Positions 1 to 10,237 of a stretch of DNA of 64,000 nucleotides are shown in pieces. The notes below the pieces were generated by a model. It saw only the letters and a list, made by a program, of their open reading frames with translations, had not been told where the DNA came from and did not search any database. The DNA is taken from assembly GCA_963691655.1 (NCBI GenBank), contig OY829328.1, positions 76,698,400 to 76,762,399 of the forward strand, given 5' to 3'. A program made the position numbers and the translations under genes. The stretch comes from Toxonevra muliebris (taxonomy: Eukaryota > Arthropoda > Insecta > Diptera > Pallopteridae). Position 1 is the first letter of the stretch. The number at the start of each line of letters is the position of its first letter.

Positions 1-853
1 ATTATTATTTTACATACACACACATATACTTAATAGTATAAATGAAATTAATATTGATTTTTAATAATTTTTATAGATTTTTTTTTTGTTATTCTATGAC
101 ACACACAGGAATATTCCTAAATACTTATGTATACTAGATATATATATATATATTGTTTATATATCCTTTTTTGTATTTTGTATTGTTTAATATTAGTGCT
201 ATTATTTTAGATTTATACTTACATAAATGATTTACATAGACACATATTATATTATATAAATAATATTATATTACATACTCGTATATGTACATTCATATAT
301 ATAAAGTACTTTAAAGTAATCAGTCATTCATTTATTTTTTTCTTTGTTATTTTTGTTTTTAATTTGGCAGTGTTGATATTTATTTAGTTATGCATTTTCA
401 TTTATTTCATTTTAAAATTTAATATTATTTAAAAAAAAAAAATTATATTAATAATAAAAAATAACAGAAGAAATAAAAAAAATTATTGCAACATTTGTAT
501 ATCGTTTTAAAAAAAAATCCAATTTATTATATTTTTTTAGCGACTGAAACCAAATTTATAATGAATACTCATAATTTCACTTAAATTATCTTTACACTAG
601 CTGAACTTGTCTCCTGGTTTAAGGCTGTCATAGTCAGCCGACTCGTTTCTCCTGACCTAACTCAACAGTCAGTAATCTAATAATAGGTGCATTCCTGTAC
701 TTCAACATGGAACAACTTGTTCACTCAAAATGGCCTCTACTCGAAAAAATTGTAAATGAGAGCGGAGATGAGAGAATCAGTTACTCTCTCTCTCTCTCTT
801 ACGCAAATTCTCACAACTATTGCGAAAGAGTTTCAACAACTTATGACAGTAAG
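1..853. other. AT-rich non-coding DNA
   Basis: No coding frame is supported. The stretch holds TA runs, poly-A/T tracts and a short CT run at 783-800. A sequence identical to the end of the next element (CAGTGTTGATATTT) occurs alone at 368-381, probably a solo or truncated terminus. Confidence 0.7.
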
Positions 854-2176
854 CAGTGTTGATATTTGAAATTTTTTGAATGTACCTAAATTATGTGAAA
901 ATTGTACCTTTTTGAGTCCAATTGTACTTAACAGAGGTATGATCGTTTTTTTTTTTTTCTTCTAAAGCTAAAAAACCGCGACAAGTATGCCAAAATTTGT
1001 GAATTTTTAATTACATTGATGGAGGGAGGGAGGAGGGGGGCGGGCGCTTATATTCGATTTGTTTTCTTGAAAAAATTGTTTACATCCATTATTCATCTAG
1101 ACTTACTTAAGTGACCCGAAATTCTTGGAAAAAGAGCGACGTTTTTAAATTTTGCCAATTTTTTTTTTCAAACAAAATGATTCTATGAAGTATTTGGTTG
1201 TTTCAGACCCACAAACCAAAGTTGTTTGGAATTTTTTTTCGCTAATCCAGCGTATTTTACCAAAAAAATTAAAAATAAAATTTTGCCAAAATAAATAAAA
1301 ATACATTGAAAATCGTTTTTTCCTCGGTTTTCGTTCGATATAGCAAAATGGGATAGTTTTAAGGCTTTGTCATGATCTGAGACTTTAGTTTATATTTTCA
1401 CATATTCATATCCGATTTCTACTGCATACCGCAGTTTTTGGGATTTTATGAATAAATTTATCATTTTGGCAAAAAAAAAAAAAAAATGCCCATTAGAAGA
1501 AAAGATATGACTTTGCAGTGTTAGATAATATAATATTATAATAGATTCTCAGACGTAAACATTGAGAAATGCACGTTTATATTCCGAAAAGGCAGAAAAC
1601 GCCAGTTCATGAGCACCAAAAACCGAACAGCTTCAATAGGCTGGACTGAACGCCCAACCAAGACTTTTGACAAAATCCTATATAGGATTTTTATTGTTAG
1701 GTTAAGTACTTTTCAGATATCATAGTCGTTACGCTAGATCTAAAATTGTGTTGCACAGTGTTTTTTAGAATAAGTTTTAGGCTTTATGTAATTGTGTTGC
1801 ACAGTGTTATTTAAAACAAGGTTTAGGCTTTATAAGCTCAGTATTTAAAAAAAAATATTTTAAAGTTGAATAATCTTGAAATTTGAAAAAAATTTTAACT
1901 TCCTGAAATTCTTTTTAAACCCTACTACTTGCATCCACCACTGCATTTATATAATTCCTATATATATTTTTTATTCAAAACACCTCTAAAAAAAAATTCT
2001 GCTAGTTGGTCTATTACTGAGTGTGTTTTTAATTTGACTCACTTCATGCTAAAATTCATAGATTAATGATTTTTCAAATTTTTTCCCTCAACTAAAATAC
2101 TTCGGTAGTACCTAAAGTACTTTAAAGGTCACAAAAGTCGAAAAAAGGTACAATTGTACCGAAAATATCAGCACTG
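854..2176. mobile_element. Candidate hAT-like non-autonomous element with CAGTGYTGATATTT ends
   Basis: The left end reads CAGTGTTGATATTT, and the right end, reverse-complemented, reads CAGTGCTGATATTT. Both ends share subterminal AATTGTACCTTTTT. The flanking 8-mers (acagtaag and gatgtgag) match at only four positions, so a target duplication is not proved. No transposase was recognised inside. The element contains a 46-bp direct duplication at 1745-1836. The family assignment rests on the CAGTG start only. Confidence 0.45.
1745..1836. repeat. 46-bp tandem duplication
   Basis: The segment starting ATTGTGTTGCACAGTG at 1745 is repeated from 1791 with a few differences, and each copy ends in TAGGCTTTAT. 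It is a local duplication inside the candidate element at 854-2176. Confidence 0.7.
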
Positions 2177-4386
2177 GATGTGAGTTTATGATCAGCACAA
2201 ATATCAATACATATAATGTTATTTGGACGCCATTTTTTCCCACCATTTCATTTTTCCGCTCTTTCAAGTCGCAATAGTTTGCGAGAGAGTTTGCGTCTGA
2301 GAAACATGACCAGTGTGTTTTCACTTCTTTCACGGAACAGTTCGTACGTTATCTTCGGATAAAAACGTTAGAAGTGCCAAATAATCAGTTGTTCTGTGTT
2401 TGTATATTGAAAAGTGAAATTAATTAAAAATTAAGTTTTGTTTGGAATAATAAAATAGTGAACATATAATTATTTTGAAAATGTAAGTACTTATTTATGT
2501 TTTGATGGACATTCTCCAGAGTTTAATAACCCAAAAGTCTGCTCTTTCTGATGCAGTAGGAGGCTTTTTTTTTTTTTTGAACTTGAACCATTTTGTTTTA
2601 TAGTGTTTCGTTTTTTTGTTGACAAACAGTATTTTTTTTTTTTTTTTTTTGTATAATACAGTTTGACTTTTTGCCTTGGGCAAGAAATAATGTTTTTCGT
2701 TTTCCCGTACTTTTGAGGGTTTTTGTCTTCCCTGTCACTGATTTTTTTTCAGTTTTTTCTCATTTAACTAGACTTTGTCCGAAAGGTACGGGAACGTACC
2801 TAACGAAACCACAGAAAAAATTGCCAGTTGGAAGTTAGCACAGCTAGTATAAAAATAAATTTAGTATGAACTTACAGGATAAACTTATAATTAATCAAAT
2901 AAAATAAACAAATTATGTTTGAAATGTGAACATTCCTTTTTAGTGTATGAAAAAAATTAGTTAATTCAAATGAATCTTGAGGTAATTTATGAAGATTCTT
3001 AAAATATTTTGACTCTAGCAAAAATTGAATGTGAGCTGAATTGTTTTGAAAAAACGTTTAAAAATTTAATTTTATGGTATATGAGAAAATTTTACATTAC
3101 AATAGTTTGTACCCCATACAAACTAAAAGAACTAGAATAATAACTAGAAGTTCAAATAATTACATTTTGCATTGATCAATTAAAAAATCTGCCAGTAGAC
3201 GTGCGAAAAATTTTTTTTTGTCATGGGTTTTTGTGGGACTCCCATGAAAATTGAGTTACCGTTGGATGACTTCTATACATCTACTTTGTTAATTTTTTGA
3301 GAGTGTTACAAACCCGTTTCTCACTTTCTATGCTCTTTACCAGCGCTGAGTAGAACAAGGATTTGCTCTTACTATTCCTGAATGATCTCAATGAGATATA
3401 AAAGATTGAGAATGTGTGAGACTCCTCTCATACCTAAATTGCTTTAGGTCGATATAAAAAAAGTATATACATATACCAGCCAGGGTTGCCAACTTTTAAT
3501 TTTTGAAAATGGAACAAAACTTGAAGTGAAAATGACCGACCGGGGGTGGGAGTGGGGGAAGGTTATTTCGCTGAGTCAGTCTTTAAAAAGTCGCTGAGTG
3601 CCGAGCAAGACTTTCTTTCCTTAACACTGGAATACATTGAGAATATAATGCGAATGCGAAAATCCCATTCATTTTTCTTATGGGAATACAGTTTTACTTA
3701 CGGTCAAATATCTCGTCAACTATAGTTTCACCCGAGCCGAACTATATATCATTGTAAATATAATTTAATCAAGCTTTTTTCGATAAATGTCTGAGATATG
3801 GGTGCCGAAAGTTCAATTTTGGCGTGATTTTTTGGATAATTTTCACACGTAGTAGGCTGAAGTTGAAGGCTAAGTAGTTCTTCCTTACAAAAAGTAATCA
3901 CAAAATACAAAAATTATAACATAAAATTCGTAATTTTTCTCAAAATTCATTTTGCTGTTGGAAATAACGAACCACTTGAACTTCTCATGCGTAATAATTC
4001 AATTTCGTGTATTTTATTGGGCTCGATCGAAGCTGTAATTGACGAGATATTTTTTCGTAAATATTTAGAGCCGTATGGCAAAAAATCGTCATTATGTCCT
4101 ATCTCTAAAACTTACCAACTGAATGTGACTTTTGTATTCAGCGACCACGAATTAGCTTAAAAACATACTTTTATATATTTTAAGTGCGAAATTTTGTATA
4201 CCAGTGTAATACCAGCAATATAATTTTTTTTATACACGAAAAAATAGCAAGAGGAGAAAAAAACTCTTATTGCAGTTAACAAAAATATTTATGCTAAAAT
4301 TGTTTTTAAGAGATTTCTTAAAAATTTTTTTTTTTTTGCATCCCGTTGCGTTTGACAGGGAGAAAGGTTTCAAAAACGATACAATT
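2177..4386. other. AT-rich intergenic DNA, no gene seen
   Basis: Only short chance frames occur. There is a T17 tract near 2633-2650. A CAGGGTTGCC at 3484-3493 resembles a hAT-type terminus but has no partner that could be assigned with confidence. Confidence 0.6.
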
Positions 4387-4565
4387 CCGACGAAAACGGG
4401 ACAGTCCTGACGAAAACGGGACAGTCCCGACGAACACGGGGCAATCCCGACGAAAACGGGACAGTCCCGACGAAAACGGGACAGTCCCGACGAAAACGGG
4501 ACAGTCCCGACGAAAGCGGAACAGTCCCGCCGAAAACGGGACAGTCCTCGCGCAAACGGGACGGT
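4387..4565. repeat. Minisatellite, 20-bp unit, about nine copies
   Basis: Nine head-to-tail units based on CGACGAAAACGGGACAGTCC start at 4387, 4407, 4427 and so on. Copies differ at one to three positions. There are no spacers, so it is not CRISPR-like. The unit contains no stop in several frames, which makes spurious long frames on both strands. Confidence 0.9.
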
Positions 4566-4700
4566 TGTCAACAGTGATACCAGCCCAAACCAAGAATGAT
4601 ATGTTTGCTTTTTCTCACACCGATCGAAATTGTTGTGTATAAAAGCTGTCAACGATGGAACAAAAGAACAAAAGAGAATGTGAAAAAATCAGCCAAAAAT

Positions 4701-4940
4701 CAGTGGTGTCCACGTCCTATATACTCAGCGCACATTTGTTTTTGTAAAAGCACTTAGGCATAAGCTGAACATTTCTCATATCTCTGCTTTGCCTATACCA
4801 AAGTGAAAAGCAACAACACTTCCGTATGCGTTGTTGGTCTTCAACGTGCTTTTTGTTGTTGTCTAACGTATGAGTTTATAATAATAAGATTTATATGTAT
4901 TGGTGTTTGCACTTCCGTAAGAAACTTTTGGGCAACCCTG
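4701..4940 (-). mobile_element. hAT-type MITE, family A, copy 1
   Basis: This 240-bp element starts CAGTGGTGTCCAC and ends GGGCAACCCTG. Read on the minus strand it matches the copies at 13998-15265 and 61361-61604, sharing an internal CAAACACCAATACATATAAA and the blocks around AACTCATACGTTAGAC. The ends fit a hAT-like CAGNGGTGCCC pattern. The flanks (ccaaaaat and gaatacat) are not a clean target duplication. Confidence 0.75.
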
Positions 4941-6785
4941 GAATACATGATTACACCATGTACATTGCCGTTATTCGGCTCTCACAAAACTGAGAGAGAG
5001 CTGGTGTGTGTGTAACGTACATATCAAACCATGATTGACATATTATCGTAAGCGCCATTTTTTAGAAAATCGCTTTTTATTTTATCAAATATTTATCTTT
5101 ATCTAGAAGATAATTCTCTAAACACACTGTTAGCAATTTTAGAGCAAAATTAGTTGGAAACTTTTAATTTTCCATATATCGTCATACAAAATGAAAGTAC
5201 AAAAAATCTTCTCCAGTAAAATTAACTTTTTGTCGCTTACGATAATTTGGCTTCTTTACTTGCATTTACATATAAATAGTGCTTTGAAATAAATAAAATA
5301 TTTGTGTAAAAGGGAACAAAATTATTAAAAATCAAACTCGCATTTTTGAACTGTATCAATTATAGTGAAAATAAATATTTAAAGTTAAATTTTTTCCTAC
5401 TCAAAAATTATTAAAGCACAAATTTTAAATTTAAAAAAAAAATTTCAAAGGAAAACAATGGAGATGAATTGCTCTATGAACTGTGCTCTTAAGGTAAATA
5501 AGTTATTCTTCCGAGCCAGAATGCAGATTGCAATACTCGCTGAGTCGAAAAGTTAATCAAATTCACGTTTCCAAATCAGCTGAGACTGAGTTTTTAGTAG
5601 TCAAAAAAACTTTGAGCTCTGACTAATTGAAAACCTCCCATACCACTCCCTAAATTTATATGAACATGTTTCACTGTAGGGTAATCAAAATTTTTCAATG
5701 AACTAAATAAAAGTAGAAAACTAAATTTAAAAAAAAAATTTCAAATAATATTGTTATATAAAAAAATGTTTTTTATTTAAAAAATATATATATATTTTAT
5801 ATATAAAAAAAAATTATATATATACACAAATTTTTCTTCTTTTTTTTGCATGTATACTACTTAGATAATAAACGTAAATTTAAATTTTGACTAAATTATA
5901 TTGTAATAAAAAAATATATATAACTATAAGTAGGTAAAAAATAAAATGTAAAACGGAGGAACCTTAAAAATTATGATTTATTTTATATACTTTAATTACT
6001 TTGAGTTTTAAATTTTTTATATTACTATTTATGTATATATTAATTTTATTTGTAAGAAATATTGTACTTATGAAATTGTTAACTAATCTATAAACAATTT
6101 TTTTTTTGTTATGATGATGAGTTAAAGAATTATTGGGAAAACCATTGGCATGTGCTGAAACTAACGATTTCAAATGAAATTGCAATTGAAATGCAAAAAT
6201 TTGTTACGATTTCATTTGCAATCAAGTGTAAGAAAGAGATATTCAGCGCATACTCATAAATCAAGAATATGCAGTGAAAATATTTTTGAAAATAAATCTT
6301 GCACATAGTAAATTTGTGTGTTTTTGCTATTGCTTTGGAAAAAAAATATGATCGATTCAGTTTACTGTTCTTTGTACGCTTAAAGTCGCCTGTTGTTAGA
6401 TTTGAAGGATTCTACTTATCTACTATGCTATGATTAGTTCATAGTGCTTTATTTTCTTGTATGTAGTCTTTCGATACAAATTTGAGCATAAGAGATTTTA
6501 ATACTAGAATCATAATGTCTACATATATCGCTCTCTTAATTTGCTAAACCCCTAACTCAAATCAAATTTTTCAATATCGATTTTTTGATGAATTATGATA
6601 AAGCATGTCCACTTTCATCTGTACCGAAAATTTTAGAAACTTACACAGAAAACTTACGATATTTTCGTTTAGTTTAAATTACAAATACTCGAAACAGTAC
6701 TCCAAATACCAAAATATTTGTTGCTTCTACTGTAAAATTTGAAAAATGCTTATTAAGGTTTTTAAGACAGGCATATACTTTAGGG
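4941..6785. other. AT-rich intergenic DNA, no gene seen
   Basis: The stretch consists of poly-A/T tracts and TA-rich runs around 5750-5920. No coding frame or RNA gene is supported. Confidence 0.6.
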
Positions 6786-6789
6786 AAAC

Positions 6790-7612
6790 ATGTTTCAATT
6801 CAGACTGTGTTTCAACTCGGACTGGGTTTCAACTCAGATCGGGTTTCAACTCACATCGTGTATCAACTCGGACCATGTTTCAATTCAGACTGTGTTTCAA
6901 CTCGGACTGTGTTTCAACTCGGACCGTGATTCAACTCGGACCGTGTTTCAAAACTCAAACCGTGTTTCAAAACTTAGACCGTGTTTCAACTCGGATCATC
7001 TTTCAACTCGGCCCGTGTCTCAACTCGGACTGTGTTTCAACTCGGACCGAGATTCAACTCAGACCGTGTTTCAAAACTCAAACCGTGTTTCAAAACTTAA
7101 ATCGTGTTTCAACTCGGACCGTGTTTCATCTAAGACCGTGTTTCAACTCGGACTGTGATTCAACTCGGATCGTGTTTCAACTTAGACCGTGTTTCAACTC
7201 AGACCGTGTTTCAATTCGGACCGGAATACAACTCGGATCGTGTTTCAACTAAGACCGTGTTTCAACTCGGACCGTTATTCAACTCGGATCGTGTTTCAAC
7301 TCAGACCGTGTTCGAACTCAGACCGTAATTCAACTCAGACCGTGTTTCAACTCAGACCGTGTTTCAACTAAGACCGTGATTCAACTAAGACTGTGTTTCA
7401 ACTCGGACCATGATTCAACTCAGATCATGTTTGAACTCGGATCATGTTTCAACTCGGCCCGTGTTTCAACTCGTACCGTGTTTCAACTCGTATCGTGTCT
7501 CAACTCGGACTGTGTTTCAACTCAGACCGTGTTTCAAAACGCGGACCATGTTTCAATTTAGATCGTGCTCCAACTCGGACCGTGCTCAACTCAGGCTTTG
7601 TTTCAATATCAG
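6790..7612. repeat. Minisatellite, 17-bp unit, roughly 48 copies
   Basis: Units of the form TTTCAACTCGGACCGTG are repeated head to tail, with occasional 19-base variants (TTTCAAAACTCAAACCGTG). The unit length is not a multiple of three and lacks stops, so all three plus frames stay open for long runs and give peptides of FQLRPCFNSD type. These are not credible proteins. Confidence 0.9.
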
Positions 7613-8005
7613 ACCAGTATGTGCCAAATCGGACCATTTGCAAATCTTAGACTAGTGAAGAGATATGTTAAAAGTTTTTAGCTATAAAAGTTGGGGGATT
7701 ATATCGCCTTTTCAACGGTCTGAGTCTGAGTTGGAACACGTTCTTCTATATTTAAAATGAACATTTTTTAATGATAAATTGCAAAGTAATCATGATAATG
7801 TGGAAACTAATATGCTCCAAATCCGACCACTTAGAAATTTTAGGTTGTATAAAAGGTAAATCAAAAAATGTCTATGTAAAACGTTTGGAACATGTTCTCA
7901 TGTAAAGATTCTAAAGTTAAACGTTCAACGTGTGGTAAATTAAATGCGCTTATTATCGTTGAAATAGAAACATATATATTTTATTAAATGTTAATGCATT
8001 ACACA

Positions 8006-8085
8006 TGTCGTCGCCTGAGTATTGATTTGGCGTATAGGCATAGGAATACTTATACACATACGCCAAATCAATTCTCAGGCGACGA
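8006..8085. repeat. Near-perfect hairpin, 28-bp arms
   Basis: The arm GTCGCCTGAGTATTGATTTG is answered by its complement at 8058-8085 with one mismatch over 28 bases and a loop of about 22 bases. It lies downstream of the jing 3' end in otherwise AT-rich DNA. It could be the remnant of a small palindromic element or a structured transcript; the sequence alone does not decide. Confidence 0.8.
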
Positions 8086-8389
8086 TATGCTGAGCTTTGA
8101 AGTTGACATTTTGAAAGGTATTTTTAAATAGAAGATATTTAGTACACGAGTGATTAGCTTTAAAATAGAGGCAGTATCTATTATCACGTCACACAACAGT
8201 AAAATGAGGAGAAAATAGTGATAATCGGTTACGGAAGGTTATCCATCTTCAACTATTTCAACATTTCAACACCGAATGACTAAGAAAACTCTTTTGTTTT
8301 TTATTAAAACACACACGATACACTAAAGACGACTGTTGAAGCTTTAAAGAGACGACCAAATACGAAATATTTGTATTCCCTTCACTTCC

Positions 8390-9959
8390 TATTGTAATCG
8401 CTTAAGCTTCTCCATTGTACAAATAAATTTAAAATGAAAATTTAAGTATGTATTAAAAAGTGTTTAATGAATTTCTTAATATATATGCAATTATGAATGT
8501 ATGTATTAATTTTATGATTTATATTTATTTATTTATAAAACAAATAAATATTAAAAAAAAAAAAATATCTAATATTTAATTTAACTATTTATTTATTTTT
8601 TTTTTTTTTTTTTTTTTTTGGGATACGGATTTAACACCTCGTACATTTTTTAAAATTTATAATTAATATAAAATAAAAAAAAAAATTATGCTAACGTAGA
8701 AAAAAAAAGTCTTGTGTGTCATAATAAAGATAAAAATATAATAAAAATAATTAAATTATAATTAAATTACATTATATTAAAATAAAATATAAAAAACATT
8801 AAACATAAAACATTTTAAATTTGTTCATTCGCTTTGCATATATCGGGTGGGTTTGATAAGGTTTTTCTCTTTTTTTTGTTTTTCGTTTTTTTGTGTGTGT
8901 TTTTGTTTTTTAATATATGAATGTCGCAATAAAATATGTTTAAAAATATAACTATGATTATAAATTTTTATTTAAAATATTTACAATAATTTTAATAAAA
9001 CTATAGAGGAAAAAAAAAAAATGAAATAAAACTTAAAATCACGCTACACAACTAGACAAAAAATTTCACTAAAGTGCGCAAATACAAACTTGTTTAAATT
9101 TAAGCATTATTTATCGTCTCTCTTTTTTTTTATATATATTATGATTATTAATAAAAAAAAAAAAAAATATTAAAAAATTTTTTTTCTTTTTTTTTTAATG
9201 TTACTTTTACTACTTGGTTTTTTTTTTAAGATTATATGCTAAAAATTACTTTAATATTTAATGCTATTTATGTATATAAAATTTTGCATTTTTTTTTGTA
9301 TGTTTTTGTATTGTTTTACCGCCATAATTAAGCGTTTTTAACAGACTTAGTGAAGAAGATGTTTGCTTGATGTTGCAGTTTTTCTCAAAAATTATTAAAA
9401 ATGTAGGGAAATGAATTATTGCAAAAAAAAAAAAAAAAAAAAAAAAGTGATAATAAAAACAAAAGGTACAAAAAGTAAGTCCTAAAAGTTTTTACACACT
9501 TCTGTTTTGCTTTGCTTAATTTTTTTTTTTTTTGCACGTTTCTTAAAGTTTTGTTTCAAATATGTAAGTATTTATTTATTAAAAATAGAATAAAAAATAA
9601 AAAAAAAAAAAATAAAAGAAGAAGAGTATCTAGCACCACAAAATTTTCAATGCATTTTTCCGCTCGCTTACAGTTTAGACATACACATATACATATTATT
9701 ATTTCATTATGTACTAAAGAAACAAACAAACAAACAAACAAACAGACGAACAGAACAAACAAACAAACAAATTGTACGTTTGCATTCTTGAGTTGTTTTA
9801 AGTTGAGTTGAGTTGATTTGAGTTTCAGCTTTCCTTATTCATCATTATATTTTGTTTAATGCTTTTTTGCTTTTTTCCTTTTTTTCTTTTTGCTTTTTGT
9901 TTGTTTTTAGAGTTAAGGTCACCATGGTAACTTATCATTGATAGTGTTAGTGTAAAAAT
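8390..9959 (-). other. jing: Probable jing 3'UTR and polyadenylation region
   Basis: This is the 1.5 kb after the jing stop in the direction of transcription. It is almost entirely A/T homopolymers and short runs, including an A24 tract near 9422 and a tetranucleotide repeat of CAAA type at 9722-9745. Several minus-strand AATAAA hexamers occur (for example near 9578 and 8525-8545), so the true poly(A) site cannot be chosen. The 3'UTR call is inferred only from position. Confidence 0.45.
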
Positions 9960-10237
9960 TTAGTTAGTTTTTAAATTTAATTTAATACGTTTTTGTGGTT
10001 GTGGGTGTTGTTGTTGTTGTTGTTGTTGTTGCTGTTGTATTCTTTTTTGCGGTTTACGCGGATGTTTTCGCCTTTGTTGCATTTGTAATTTGGCAATTGT
10101 TAGCACTTGTTGATAGCTTGTTGTTGTTGTTGTTGTAGTTGTTGTTGTTGTTTCTGTTTCTGCAGTTGTATTTATATCTTCTTCTTCTTCATCGTCATCG
10201 TCGCCATCATCATCATCGTCACCATTGCCACCATCAT
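9960..10237 (-). CDS. jing: jing last coding exon (acidic, poly-Thr, basic/Gln tail, stop)
   Basis: Acceptor TTTCGCACAG. The exon completes an Asp codon and reads an Asp/Glu run, about ten threonines, [20 protein letters not shown], a Gln run and a Lys/Arg end [10 protein letters not shown], then TAA at 9960-9962. The frame is open throughout, and the splice phase fits exon f. The codon runs (GAT, ACA, CAA) are near-pure triplet repeats, so length polymorphism is likely. Confidence 0.85.

Noticed and set aside
4230..4652. Several long frames on both strands over the 20-bp repeat
   Set aside because: They follow the repeat, have no domain and overlap in all frames; a 20-base unit without stops produces them.
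3484..4940. A 1.46-kb element between CAGGGTTGCC and GGCAACCCTG
   Set aside because: The right end already belongs to the family A copy at 4701-4940, and the flanks do not match.
4387..7612. CRISPR-like direct repeats
   Set aside because: Units are contiguous without spacers, and no cas genes exist; the window is eukaryotic.
6746..7655. Overlapping plus-strand frames of FNSD/STRT type
   Set aside because: Produced by a stop-free 17-base repeat in all three frames.
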